Assembly (NCBI GenBank): GCA_018907035.1
Contig: JACCIC010000003.1
Coordinates: 3,742,501-3,806,500 of the forward strand
DNA: 64,000 bases
Source: Sycobia sp. Sy_11
Taxonomy: Eukaryota; Arthropoda; Insecta; Hymenoptera; Epichrysomallidae
Direction of reading: 5' to 3'
Notes under the pieces: model-generated
Seen by the model: only the letters and a program-made list of their open reading frames with translations
Databases searched by the model: none
Told to the model about the DNA's origin: nothing
Program-made: the position numbers and the translations under genes
Shown: positions 21,511 to 33,410 of the stretch, piece by piece
Layout: the number at the start of each line of letters is the position of its first letter
Position numbering within the stretch: position 1 is the first letter of the stretch

Positions 21511-22792
21511 GGAGTGTGAATAAGTCTTTCCCGTTTTTTTGTAAGAGATGGCGCCACCAATACTGTGCGAGTATTCAATGGTTACATATGTCATAAACAA
21601 AGCTTATTCATATGTCAACAATTCCATACTAACACATTAGTTAAAATTTTTTCGCATCATAAATTTTTGATATCGTGAAAATGTCGAAATTTGAGACGAG
21701 TCGACGTCAATTGCGGGAAGTTTCTCTTTATTGGTTCAATTTGAAGAAATCTGCTGCTGAGACGCATCGATTGCTTCAGGAGGCTTATGGAGAAGGTTGT
21801 GTCGATGATTCAAGTGTTCGCGGATGGTTTCGACGCTTCAAAAGCGGTGATTTCGACGTGGAAGACAAGGAGCGTTCCGGGCGGCCGCAAATCTTTGAAG
21901 ATCGAGAATTGGCGACTTTGCTTGATGAAGATTCTTGTCAAACGCAAGAAGAACTTGCTGAAGCATTGGGACTTGACCGAACAACCATTTCCAAGCGTTT
22001 AAAAGCCATGGGAATGATCCAAAAGCAAGGAAATTGGGTGCCGTACGAACTCAAGCTGAGAGACGTCGAACGGCGTTTTTTCACTTGCGAACAGCTGCTT
22101 CAGCGACATAAAAGAAAGGGTTTTCTGCATCGTATCGTGACTGGCGATGAAAAGTGGATACGTTACGATAATCCGAAGCGAAGAAAATCATGGGGACTAC
22201 CCGGCCATGAATCATCATCGACGGCCAAGCCAAATATTCATGGCGCCAAGCTCATGCTCTGTATATGGTGGGACCAGCTAGGTGTGGTTTACTATGAGCT
22301 TCTGAAACCGAATGAAAGGATCACAGGCGAGGTCTATCGACGACAATTGATGCGTTTGAGCCGCGCACTGCGAGAAAAACGGCCACAATACTCCGACAGG
22401 CACGACAAAGTTATTTTGCAACATGACAATGCTCGCCCACATGTTGCACCGCCGGTGAAAACATACTTAGAAACGCTCAAATGGGAAGTCCTACCCCACC
22501 CGCCGTATAGTCCAGACGTTGCTCCGTCTGATTACCATCTCTTCAGATCGATGACGCATGGCCTGGCTGACCAGCATTTCCATTCCTACGAGGAAGCCAA
22601 AAAATGGATGGATGACTGGATAGAGGCCAAACCGGTCGAATTTTTTCGCAACGGGATTCGTATGTTGCCAGAAAGATGGGAAAAAGTTGTAGCTAGCGAT
22701 GGCCAATACTTTCAATAATTCATTTGTAATCATTTTTTCACAATAAAGGCTCAAAATTTGAAAAAAAAACGGGAAAGACTTATTCACATACC
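21511..22792 (+). mobile_element. Full-length, apparently intact mariner
   Basis: Inverted ends share gtgaataagtctttcccgtt (21516-21535, with its complement near the right end). Flanks are TA on the left and TG on the right, so the TA duplication has a single change. At 1282 bp it has the usual mariner size and an uninterrupted transposase gene. It is the only element in the window with no visible defect. Confidence 0.92.
21675..22718 (+). CDS. Mariner transposase, complete
   Basis: The 347-residue protein has the usual mariner length. The N-terminal half is a paired helix-turn-helix DNA-binding region (SVRGWFRRFKSGDFDVEDKE at about 48-67, and LGLDRTTISKRLKAMG). The catalytic core carries all three acidic residues: the first Asp in TGDEKW (about 157), the second in LQHDNARPH (about 251) and the third in YSPDVAPSDYHLF, with 34 residues between the second and third (the DD34D arrangement of mariners). 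No stop or frameshift is seen. It would act in the nucleus, cutting and pasting its own element at TA sites. An ATTAAA-free but AATAAA-containing tail follows at 22742. Activity is not proven; the changed flanking dinucleotide hints at some age. Confidence 0.93.
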   Translation: MKMSKFETSRRQLREVSLYWFNLKKSAAETHRLLQEAYGEGCVDDSSVRGWFRRFKSGDFDVEDKERSGRPQIFEDRELATLLDEDSCQTQEELAEALGLDRTTISKRLKAMGMIQKQGNWVPYELKLRDVERRFFTCEQLLQRHKRKGFLHRIVTGDEKWIRYDNPKRRKSWGLPGHESSSTAKPNIHGAKLMLCIWWDQLGVVYYELLKPNERITGEVYRRQLMRLSRALREKRPQYSDRHDKVILQHDNARPHVAPPVKTYLETLKWEVLPHPPYSPDVAPSDYHLFRSMTHGLADQHFHSYEEAKKWMDDWIEAKPVEFFRNGIRMLPERWEKVVASDGQYFQ

Positions 22793-22948
22793 TGATAGTT
22801 TACAGCTCCTACTTAATGCTGAAGTATTTCTTGTAGAGGTAAAAAGTGTTTCATGTAAACATCTGGATAAATTCTTGGAAAAATGTCATTTATATGTATA
22901 AGAATATTGTAAATATATGTATAAACACGGTGTGCTAAATAAGCTTAT

Positions 22949-23343
22949 TGTTGAAGTATAGAAACAATACACATATACAAGCATGCATGAATACAGTTTG
23001 ACAGTTTCGACCTGCGCGGAAAGGAAAGCTGATGATTTTCCTGAAGGTTCTTATTTCACTTTTATTGCCTTTTTCCTTTCCGCCCAAGAAGTCCGGAAGA
23101 ATGAATCTAACAGTTGGATCGCAAGTAGTCGGCACGAAGGACAGTCGCATAAACGTATATTCCCACGATAAAATATAGTAGTTTATATTTAGTTAAATTC
23201 AGTGTTTTTAAATTTTATAAAGACAATATAAAATTACTCCATTACGTGTTACTTTTCTATGATTTTGTTAGCTTCTGATTTTTAACATTATTAATAAAGT
23301 TTTGTCCAATGATACATAAGTTTATTTCTAACCCATAACAACA
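22949..23343 (+). mobile_element. Copia-type 5' LTR
   Basis: It begins TGTTGAAGTATAG and ends CATAACAACA, directly followed by the Copia primer-binding motif. It contains an AATAAA at about 23291. The left boundary is inferred from the TGTTG start typical of Copia LTRs. No second LTR was found in the window. Confidence 0.7.
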
Positions 23344-23357
23344 GGTTATGGGCCCAG
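23344..23357 (+). promoter_or_regulatory. Copia primer-binding site (initiator tRNA-Met fragment)
   Basis: ggttatgggcccag directly after the LTR is the motif known from Copia elements, primed by an internal fragment of initiator tRNA-Met. Confidence 0.8.
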
Positions 23358-24114
23358 ACTCGAACGGAGTAACGAAAAGTTTAAAGTGTAAAGTCTGAAT
23401 TAGTGAACTAAACTACGGTGAATTTTTGTACGATGACTAAAAATATCCATTATAATGTGCAAAAACTAAACAGCGATAATTACTCAACATGGACTTACAA
23501 GTTGAGGTTGTTATTAATCAAAGATGGATTGTGGGAAGTTGTTAATCAAGAGGAACATACTTCTATCACTGTTGGAGCTGGCATAGATGACGCTGCCATT
23601 ACAGAAGTCGCTGCAGTTAACACCGCAGCCCGGGCTGATTGGACAAAAAGGGATGAATCCGCTCAATTAATAATTAGCTTGACAGTTGAGGATAGTCAAT
23701 TGCGGTTCATCAAAAATGCGTCAACAGCACGTGAAGCATGGCTGGTACTCAAGTCATACCATCAAAAGTCGACGACTTTAAATAAAGTCCATATTTTGAA
23801 GCGTCTTTGTCGCAAATTCATGGAGGAAGGCGGCGACATGGAGGAGCATGTGATTGTATTATCTGACTACTTTGATACATTCACTGGCTTGGGTATGATT
23901 TTACCTGATGATGTAGTTGCGTGTCTCTATTTATCAAGTCTGCCGCAATCTTACGACACTCTCGTCACGGCATTGGAGAGCAGGCCCGAAGCAGATATTA
24001 CGCCGGAGTTCATCAAGAGTCGATTGATCGACGAACACAAAAAACGCAAGGGGGCAAAGGAAGTAAGAGTAAATCCAGGTAGCGAAACAGCAATAAAGGT
24101 CGAGCATAAGATGA

Positions 24115-24694
24115 ACCGTCTTTCCGCGCGTGTGCACGAGGGTGGGCGAGGAGGAGGTCAGGGCGGCTCTGTCGGCGCGTCTATAACAGCGCTGCGCTGC
24201 CTGGTAGCGGGCTCGGCGCAACCCCACCCGCCGTGTCCTCGCAGGTATCCTACGTACCTTCGTATAGGCCGCTGCTTCAGTCTCGCACGTGACCGGGTAG
24301 ACGAGGACGAGTTCGCGTCCCATGAGCTCCCGAGGGTGAAAGTTAGTATCCCACGAGCGTGTTACATGGATTCTCTCTGATGGTTTTTTCTTTTTTTTTT
24401 CGAAGTGGGTAGAGTAGATAAGACTTTCTTGGGTCTATTTTGTAATTACGGACACATTTAATAAAACGGTATATTTAAACATTCAGAATTCCAAAAAAAG
24501 CTGTAGGTGGGGAAAAAGAAATTTGAAGTCAATTGGGTATACTATATACAGTGTAAGAATAGTTGTTCTACGAAGGAGAAACAATACACACACACATACA
24601 CACATACGCGCACACACCTATATATATTATATAATATAATAGTACACAAACCCTTGCATAATTCGATGTATGTTTATGTATACACATAATTACA

Positions 24695-24754
<60 letters not shown>

Positions 24755-25058
24755 AATTAAAGACCGAAGGAAGATGCGATCACTGCCGGAGAAAATCCAC
24801 TACAGACTCCCATGAAAAGAATCATTGCGAACCGGAAGCGGTTTCTTATTAGAATTCGCGAGGAGAGCTTACTCCCTCCTTCGCCGAGAATTAATGAATA
24901 CAGGGCGCGTTGAGGGGATGGGAACAGGAGGAGAGGAGGGGCGAAATACTCGCCGGGAGGGCCGAGCGTTCCCGAGGAGTTTATTAATCATGCCCGGCGC
25001 TGGGAGTTTTCGGCGGTACGTCGCTCGGTAGAAGCGGGCTGTAGAGGACGCGGTTTCG
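24115..25058. other. Foreign segment between Copia gag and zinc knuckle
   Basis: About 0.94 kb unrelated to Copia separates gag from its zinc knuckle. It includes a GC-rich first part that keeps the gag frame open to 24380, an AT-rich middle with (CA) and (TA) runs, and a GC-rich end (24830-25058). No repeat family, inverted ends or target duplication was recognised. Confidence 0.5.
24700..24751. repeat. (TA)n microsatellite
   Basis: A pure TA run inside the segment that interrupts Copia. Confidence 0.95.
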
Positions 25059-25499
25059 ACGAATAGCAATCAACGTAATAATCGGAGCTGTTTCTTTTGC
25101 AAGAAGGCGTGGCACATAAAGTTGAACTACGAAAGGTATAAACTTTGGAAATCGAAACAGAAAAAAAGGCAATAAAGCCTCAGAGGAAATCGGCGATAAC
25201 GAAAAGGGCGGCTATTCTTACTTAGCACAAGCTTCACTAAATACAAGCGGCGAGGTATGCCCCGGTGCGAAGACTACAGGATACAGCTGGATCGTGCATT
25301 CGGGTGCAGCAAGCCATATGGTACAGTCTCGAGATTTTTTTCGACAACATTGATCCTAGCAAAAAGGGTGTTGTTCGACTAGCTGACGAAACGAAAGCAG
25401 CAATTGAAGGGAGAGGGTTTGGAGCCATAAAGTATTCGGTTGGCGGAGAGGAATTCTCGAAAATGGGTGTAATAAAGATATGAAATAAAGTAAACAGGC

Positions 25500-26056
25500 G
25501 CAGAAACACACCCGGAATATACATACAAAAGGTTATAGGATTCGCTAGAGCTCAGCCATATGCTACCGTTCCCAATGTTTGCTCTAATTCACTAAAAAAA
25601 CTAACTCACTGTTCTCGTGTATACCTTTAAATTATTAGTAGAAAGGTGAATCTTTCCTAGTATAACAGAACTCTATATAACATATCCCCACTAACAATTG
25701 TATGTGCCTGTCTCCACCCGCATCCCACAAGACCAGATCCGCACAGATACACGTTTGGTACGCGACTTAATCCAGGTAAAACACTACATATGTATAAATT
25801 AATAAAAATTTAATTACTGCCCAGCTAATGTACTGAAATCTTGCAAATATAACATTTAGCACATTATTATTTAATTGTATCATTAGAAATGGCAAAGAAA
25901 ACGTCTACCGCGTATACGTGAGCGCCATTGAATGATAACTAAAATGGTAGCCATGAGTATACAGATAGCACAGACTTTAATTGGAGAAAACCGATATTTT
26001 AAACCGATAATTTAATTAAAATTAAGTATTTGCCTTAAAATATTTATTGCAAATTG

Positions 26057-26059
<3 letters not shown>
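25500..26059. other. Spacer after the truncated Copia copy
   Basis: No further Copia pol motif, LTR or gene was recognised. Confidence 0.4.

Positions 26060-26109
<50 letters not shown>
26060..26109. repeat. (TA)n microsatellite
   Basis: A pure TA run. Confidence 0.95.
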
Positions 26110-26111
<2 letters not shown>

Positions 26112-26477
26112 ATTATAATTCAGAATGCTATAGCATGTTAATAAAACGATGAAATGTGATATAATTGCAGCTCTTTTACATAACTCAATTAAATAAATAT
26201 TTTAATAGAAAAAGAAATTAAATAAAAATAATTTATTTAAATAGATTTCTTTCTGTTAATAATTGTATTACATGTATTTTGATAAGAAACATACTATCAT
26301 ATCAGCGGTAAATAATTGTTTTCCTATCACATTGAATTTTTAATATTTTAGTTCACATTTTATGATTGTTCGTAATTTCAATATCAATTAAATCTTGAAA
26401 TTTAGCTGGTTCAGATTGAGGAATATAAAGAAAACAGAAATTAGTATTAATAATATTTCTTTTAAAAGTGAAACTTG

Positions 26478-26690
26478 AGGCCTACGATGACTCGATTGCT
26501 AGAGCGAAGGACTAGTGACTTGGTGATCCAAGTTCAAATTTCAATCTCGGCCAATTGACACAAGCACCACTGTAATAATTTACACGTGCTTTGTTTACAA
26601 ACACATCGTAGACCTCCATCGCTGATTAGCACTGATACTTGGAAGTATAAGTAAAGCAACGTGAAATATCATAAAAAAAAGAAAAGTGAA
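26478..26690 (+). repeat. tRNA-derived SINE, the most complete copy
   Basis: The order is head aggcctacgatgactcgatt, box-A-like gattgctagagcg, box-B-like aagttcaaatt, linker cacaagcaccactgtaataa, body ttagcactgatacttggaag and a 3' end agcaacgtgaaatatc with an A-rich tail. It serves here as the reference for the copies at 1-36, 2524-2579 with 7380-7568, 29727-29882 and 38037-38125. Confidence 0.8.
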
Positions 26691-27700
26691 ACTCTTTACA
26701 GCAGTCTTTTTTATCAATAACCTTTCATTGACATGGAGAACATTCCACAATGCACCTTGTGCACACTTACTGTACATAATTCTTATGTTTTATTTTTATT
26801 TATTTCAATAATTTTTATTTTGCTATTTTAACAAATTGGTACAGAACTGTGAAAGTTCACTAATGTAAGCAATGCATTAGCGTACTTAGTGTACTCATGG
26901 CTGACAAATGTGTTAATTCTGTTCTCCGACTTTAATAGAGCATATTATATTTCAACAGCAATTATATTGAGCATATTATATTTCAACAAATTATAGAGGG
27001 AGTTCAATGCTCTCCTTATTGGTAGTTCAATGTTCTCATGATTGTATTCATAATTTAATTTATTCCATTTGTAATTTAAGTATATAATCTATCACCTGAA
27101 GTTGAATAATAAATAGAATCATTTGAATAAACAAGAACACAAAAAAATTATTTTGATACACATGAAAAATGTTATGAAAATATTTACAAGATAAAAATTT
27201 ATTGCCACCTAGTTCTACTAAGAAAATAAAATCTATAGCCAGGCATTTGTCTCTGACACGGTTATATTTAACTATTAGAGAATCTTCATTGAAATGTACT
27301 TTTCATATTTTTCATTTTTTGTTCTTCTAGAAAGTCATCTATTGTTGAATAATGGTGAGAATTTTGATTTCGCAATATCTATATAAAATATAATCTTACT
27401 AAATCAATTGAAAATTTTATACATATGTGTGAGGTATTTTTATACTATCCGAAAAATTAAACATTCATCAGAATCAAATCTCATTTTGAGAAGAAGAAAT
27501 AACACTCTTAACTCAATACTCATTTTCAAAATTTCATGGTAAACTGCTGGGAAAATAACAAAAATTAATTTCAGCGAATATTTCAATAGCTAATATTCAC
27601 ATTGTTGCAATTTATTATACTTAAGTCGCCATTTGATTAGAAAAAAGATTATCTTATTGGAAAGAAATATCTATATTTGAGAAATGCATACTACATACAT
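26691..27700. other. AT-rich spacer, no gene seen
   Basis: No feature recognised. Confidence 0.4.
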
Positions 27701-27701
27701 A

Positions 27702-27735
<34 letters not shown>

Positions 27736-27771
27736 ACACACAAACGTGCGCGCGCGAGCGCACGCATACAC

Positions 27772-27773
<2 letters not shown>
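27701..27773. repeat. (CA)n and CG-rich purine/pyrimidine run
   Basis: CA dinucleotides (27706-27733) grade into an alternating gtgcgcgcgcgagcgc stretch directly before a (TA)n array, about 120 bp of nearly continuous purine/pyrimidine alternation. Confidence 0.85.

Positions 27774-27831
<58 letters not shown>
27774..27831. repeat. (TA)n microsatellite
   Basis: The longest pure TA run in the window, 58 bp. Confidence 0.95.
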
Positions 27832-27832
<1 letters not shown>

Positions 27833-29726
27833 TGTCTAGAGAATATCTCTAGAACGTGGGAACCAATTCACGAATTAAATCTTAACATTTGCTCTAACAA
27901 CTAAACTTCAGAAAAAGAATCCAAATAGCCAGCTTTGGAAATATTTTTATATAAAAACTATTAAAAAAAAGAAACTCCTTATAAAAATAATGTTGTACAA
28001 TTTAAGAACAAACATACAAAGGTGCAGGTGCAGGTCTCTTACTAGCTGACGAAATAATCTCTGATCGTTGTTTATTATTGTCTATATGGACACTACGAAT
28101 GCCAAACGAAGATTTTTAAATATATTTTAAATTAAAACTCATTTCAATACTTTTAAACTTTTTTTGTTGTTACAAAGTTAATAAAAAGTTTAAATTTCAT
28201 TGGATTTTTCTTTCAATTTTTTTTCAGTTTTCAGATAAAATTATATAATTCTAAAATCAATTCATTACATTTATTAATGAAATTATTCAATATATTTTAG
28301 TGCACTCTTTATTGTCTAACGGCCATGACAGTTACACACATCATGCGTAGGCGACCTTCATTTACAAGAAATGACATTCCATGAGGTTTATAAAGGCCCT
28401 AGACAGATTTGCATTTATCTGCTCGACGACATAACGACTGCGGAGCAACCCTTCTGCTCCGTACGTTAAAAGTCACCAAAAACTTGCTCAAATTTTATTC
28501 TAATCAATTTTTTCCTTTTTGAAATATTATAAATTCAAATTATTTTACTTAAATTTTTAAATCTTCATTTGTCATTCACTTAGTCTTTACAAATTTGAAC
28601 AAAACTTTTAACAAATATGATACATTTTTATAATAATTTAACAATAATAAAACATTTTAACATTTTATATATAAAGAAATATATATATAAATTATATATT
28701 TTTCTTATTAATTTAAATTCATATATTTTTACATTATAAATATAATTACATTGTAAATAATAATTCTTACTTAATACAAAACAGAAGGCGTAAGAAATAT
28801 TTTAGAGCGCTAAACAAATATGCCGCATTTAATATTAAAAGTACTGCACTTTAATCTAATATCTAGTTAAAAATAAAAAAAACTATTTTATGGTTTAGAA
28901 TGAGTATTATATATAATTGAAAGATTGATAAATATTTAATAGCTTTATGTCCATTTGAGCCTCTCTTATACTGTCAACTCACATAGCTCGATTTTCATCT
29001 CTATGTGTAACTTATAGGCATCTCTGAGAATTCTCATACTCATAGTGTCGATCACGTGCAAAACTGATGAAAAATCATCAATAAATGTGAAAGTAAGAGT
29101 TTTTTTATACTAATATCTAATTTTAAGAGACATTAGCTCTACGGTCCAGTTATATAATGTGTTCATTGCTCTTCTGTGTATATCCTTGCTATACAATGGA
29201 TCAATACATTTATAACATTTTTGACTGTTTAGATAATTGTTTCTTTATTATTGACTGTCATGATAATTGCTTCAATATGCCAAAACTACATTGCGCACAG
29301 TTATCACAAAATATCATCGAGGTATATCTTAGAGGGATTTTATCAAAATTAAGATTTTTGATATTCAGATGGTATTTTCGTCCTTATTCTTAATTATATT
29401 AATTTTAATGTATTGAAATATTTGTCTACTTTATTTTAATTTTTCTGCATTCACACTTGTTTAATTCTTTGCTCAAATTTCTATTTCACTGTACTTTTTT
29501 TACTTGTATCTATGAGTTTATAGAAATATTTTAATTATATTTGAATAGCGATATTACATGTTGGGCTTAACTGTTTGTCTCAGCTAGTGCTTGCATTTTA
29601 TTAAGTTTTTTTGGTGCTTAGAACAAGCATAGCTTAAATTTACAATATAGATACAATTTCCTCTTTCCTATTTCATTTAATACTTTGTTTTCGGTATACT
29701 ACAATTTTGAGATAGTTGAGTTGAAA
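27832..29726. other. AT-rich spacer, no gene seen
   Basis: Only a less AT-rich patch at 28315-28480 stands out; it could be a transposon piece but shows no known motif. Confidence 0.4.
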
Positions 29727-29882
29727 ATGTTTTTATGTTATTGATCGTTCCTCTACATATGAACCTAAATAGTACTGCTAATCAGCAAACGAGTTCTACG
29801 AAGTGTTTATAAACAAAGCACACATAAAGTTTTACGGCGGTGCTTGTGTCAATCGGCTGATACCAGGACTTCGTAGGCCTCA
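29727..29882 (-). repeat. tRNA-derived SINE, internally deleted
   Basis: On the - strand the head (ggcctacgaagtcctg), the linker cacaagcaccgccgtaaaac and the 3' end agaggaacgatcaataacat with an A-rich tail match the family. The box A to box B section is missing. Confidence 0.7.
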
Positions 29883-30279
29883 AAGGGGTAGTGAAGTTTT
29901 TGGCTTTGTAGTGTTCCATTTATTTTGTATATTACTATTTAAGATGCTGTAGTACTTATTTGGTAGTTTTAGTAAAATATTTTCAGTTTAATTGATAGTT
30001 GCGACAGCAATTTTTAACGCTTTTTGTGTGTGCTATCACTATTAATATGATGTTTATTGTCTTCAATTATTTATGTTATATTGTATATTTTCATCTAGTT
30101 AATGATAATGGTATCTTATAACATAGATGAAATTATTCATTGCTGTGAATTATGGGGAATAAAGACTTTAATCTGAATGCTATTTATTTTATTTTATTTT
30201 TTTAATATTTCTTTGCTGGTGCATAAAATGGTTGAGAAGTTAAACTCTTCATATGATTTGTATTTATTGATAGTAATGG

Positions 30280-31000
30280 CTGTGCTTCGTTTATCGGTAT
30301 TGATTAAAGTTTTAGAGTATACTTCATTGTGAATTTTTTCCTTCCTCAAGCAAATGGCATTAATTCACCTTCTGATACAATACTGCTGCTTAGGATAGTT
30401 TTGTATACCCCAACTATTTTTGCTGCTGTATTTGTTGGGATTATATAGATTCTAATTTAGATAGAATATGTTTTCTACAGAATTATATATTATAGTTCCA
30501 TAATTAATTTGTAATTGGATGAGTGCTTGATTTATACTGATTAATTTTTTACTAACTCCTCAGTTTTGGCTGCTAATACTTTTCGTAAGTTTAATCGATT
30601 ACTGCATTGAGTTTTTAAATTATGGATACGTGCTTTAAAGTTGTGTTTCCTATCGAAGTCTACTCTAAGAATTTTGATTCCTTTGACTATTTTTTATACA
30701 TGTATTATTAACAATAATTTTAATGACCCTGTTCCCAAGAAAATTGTTTATGAAGTAGAAGATATTGCCCTTTATATTATATTTTAGTAATATATCTAGC
30801 ATACTGTGTCACCATTGAAAATCAAAAGATTCTTCCATATCAAGAGAAATTATTAGAAAAAGCCTCTCCAATATTAGATTTGAGCATTACCACACATGGA
30901 ACTGGCGAGTAATTATCTTGAAAACCATTTTGATTTGGATTTATTATGTTATATATTTCTAAGTAGGATTCGAGTATTTTTGGACTTTTACTAGTAGTTT
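30280..31000 (-). mobile_element. Degenerate Jockey/I-like LINE
   Basis: The - strand shows, with many stops, RNILIFNGDTVC, then GIKILRVDFDRKHNFKARIHN (equivalent to the YLGVxxDxKLxFxxHI block) and VLAAKTEELVKN. Remnants may continue to about 31600. It is an old copy; the ends are unknown. Confidence 0.5.
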
Positions 31001-32019
31001 ATATAAGTAGTAGATTAGAGCAATAGCAAATATATATTTTTATTTTCTTTATTATTAATAGGCTTTAGAATTGTTATTATTCTCCCTTGCATTCATATAT
31101 CAGGAAAGGAAAGGAAAGGAAATTGTTTGGAAAATATATTAGGCATTTCATAGCATCATGGAATAGTATCTTTTATCACCACTAGTATTTCTTATAGTTT
31201 ATGCATGATTAAATAATCATCGATTGAAATTGATGTAATGCAATCAGTGTTCTCTGTAATGATAATACGATTGCTTTTTACATCGTTTTTATGGACTAAA
31301 CATTTTTCGATGTTAGTTAGTTTGTTGTTAGATGGTTCGAAGTTGATTAGTTGCTGTTAGTAGAATTAAAAAGAAAAATGTTCTGATAGAAGAATGGCAA
31401 ATATTTTTGGTGTGAACTAATTTTATGATTTCTTTTACCAAAATACCTGCTCAACCATTCTCTGATTGTTAGACTATTTTATTCTTATTATTGTAAAAAA
31501 GTTTTCTTCTTATAGTTTTACTTGATTTCCCATGTGTTTCTTTGGTACATATTATAGTAGCTTGTTCTTGGCATATTAATTTATGAATTAATACATATTA
31601 ACCTATATACAAATAGCATAACTTAATATGGCTTAAATTATTATGTACAATTCATTCTTAAAAACTAATTAAAAAATAATTATCAAAAATAATAATAACA
31701 GAATGCATATTTTAATAAATTCATAGTACATAAATCCATTTATACTATGAACTGATTAAAATATTTATCCTATTACTATTCACTTATATAAACTCAAAAA
31801 AATATTTTTAAACCTGCAGCACGTCTCTTGGATGCACTTCAATATTATTATCAGATAACCTTTTCTAGAACTATAATATTTTATTTTGAGCTACTATATT
31901 AGACATACGTTATTATTATGTTGCACTGTTTCAATCCAAAAACAATTATATATGTACATGTATATATCTCATATATATTTGAAAATATTCTAAAAGCGCA
32001 CTAAAATTACTTTTAGTAC
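31001..32019. other. AT-rich spacer, possibly more LINE decay
   Basis: No clear motif. A short (GGAAA)n run lies at about 31103-31122. Confidence 0.35.
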
Positions 32020-33410
32020 GTAAAATCAAAATTAAATTAAAATTTAAAAGTAAAATTACTTTTATTTTTATCGGTCTTACAGACTTTATAATAAGAGGGT
32101 GGTCCCAGATGTACCTGGCCTGACCTAGAGGTGGCGGTAGTTGTTCAAAAAATACCATTGTATTAGAAAGTACACAATCTAGAAAGGATATGACTCAAAT
32201 TTGAAGTTGCCATAATGTTTAGTATTTGTTTGAAAGCCATCAATAGTGAACGTTTTCAGTGAATTTGTAAACATGGAACAAATTTGTCATCGTTATGTGA
32301 TACAATACTTTTATTTGAAAGGCCTCATCCTAATCAATATAAAAGCTGAACTAGACTCTACTCTGTGTGAGACTGCTCCTACGTTTGCAACATTAAAATA
32401 TTCAGTAGTAGTGTTTAAACGAGGCCATACGAGCTGCCAAGATGAGCATCGCAGTGGTTGACCAAACGAGGTGGCGACTCCAGAAATGTTGAAGAAAATC
32501 CACAAAGCGGTAGTATGATGATCTTCGACCGAAAGTGCGCGAAGTAGCAGACATGGTAGGCATTTCAAAAAGTGCGTTACATTGCATATTAACGGAAAAT
32601 TTGGAGATCACAAAACTGTGCGCAAGATGCGTGCTACGTTTGCTGAGAATGGAATAAAAACAGCGTTGTTTGGCAATGTTTCGCAAAAATAAAACCGAAT
32701 TTTTGCGCTGTTTCATCGCCATGGATGAAACATGGGTCCATCACTTCATACCCGACACAAAAGAACAATCAAAACAATGGACTCAAAAAGAAGAACTGGC
32801 TCCAAAGAAGGTAAAGATCGTTTCGTCTGCAGGCAACGTTATGGTATCGGTTTTTTCGGATGCGTGTGGGATAATTTTTATTGACTATCTTGAAACAGGA
32901 AAAACTATCAACACGAGTATTATACGAATTTATTGCAACTTTTGAGCGAAAAAATCAAGCGAAAATAACCGTATTTGTCTAAGAAGAAAGTGTTGTTCCA
33001 TCAAGGTAATCGACCAGCTCACACATCCGTTATTGCAATCACCAAAATTAATGAATTAAAGTTTGACTTGTTACCTCATGCACCCTATTCGCCAGATTTA
33101 GCGCCCTCGAATTATTTTCTGTTTCCAGACTTGAAAAAATGGCTTGCTGGTCAATGATTTTCCAACAATGAAGAGGTGATGTCGGTAGACAATGGCTATT
33201 ATGAGAAGCTTGAAAATTCTTATTATAAAAATAGTATCGAACTTATTGAACATCGCTAGGAAAAGTGTATGGAGCTGAAAGGAGATGATCATGAAAAATA
33301 AATAAATTTTTTTCCAAAATTTTTGAGTTTTATTTACTGGACCAGGTAGATCTGGGACCACTCTCGTATAATATATTAGCTAAAATAATCACAGTCAGAT
33401 TTTCCGTCAC
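32020..33410. mobile_element. Foldback MITE arm split by a mariner
   Basis: Left of the mariner, tttttatcggtcttacagac ends in ttataata; right of it, tataatatattagctaaaat and atcacagtcagattttcc continue. The half MITE at 18365-18518 has these two parts joined without interruption, which shows where the mariner landed. Only one arm of the MITE is recognisable. Confidence 0.7.
32094..33366 (+). mobile_element. Full-length but dead mariner
   Basis: Inverted ends agagggtggtcccagat and, on the other strand, cgagagtggtcccagat are flanked by TA on both sides. The transposase (from ATG 32273) is broken by several stops and frameshifts but recognisable end to end: FYLKGLILINIKAELD, AMDETWVHHF with the first catalytic Asp kept, IIFIDYLETGKTINT, KKKVLFHQGNRPAH where the second Asp is Gly, and YSPDLAPSNYFLF where the third is Asn, then DLKKWLAGQ. 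It belongs to a different mariner lineage from the one at 21511-22792. Confidence 0.9.

Larger units (their letters stand above)
21453..22900 (+). pseudogene. Short retroelement-like frame split by a mariner
   Basis: A frame begins at ATG 21453 (MPPTRYRKIDLIKKLRKI) and is interrupted at 21510 by the mariner at 21511-22792. When the mariner and one 2-bp target copy are left out of account, the frame stays open for about 35 more codons, to a stop near 22898. It may be the start of a gag gene belonging to the LTR candidate upstream. No database support is possible here. Confidence 0.35.
23433..25480 (+). pseudogene. Copia gag-protease remnant
   Basis: Gag starts at MTKNIHYNVQKLNSDNYSTW (23433; an in-frame ATG at 23418 is also possible) and runs through DWTKRDESAQLIISL, AREAWLVLKSYHQKST, DDVVACLYLSSLPQSYDTL and RLIDEHKKRKG, the normal Copia gag order. 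Copia homology stops near 24115 and resumes near 25060 with a zinc knuckle, CFFCKKAWHIKLNYER, whose last Cys is Asn. The protease start WIVHSGAASHM (25288) has His where the catalytic Asp of DSGA belongs. Integrase, reverse transcriptase and the 3' LTR are absent. The gag portion itself is uninterrupted and could be young. Confidence 0.85.

Noticed and set aside
29157..29393. Frame of 78 codons, Cys- and Asp-rich
   Set aside because: It has no signal peptide, domain or splice context that I recognise; its length is compatible with chance.
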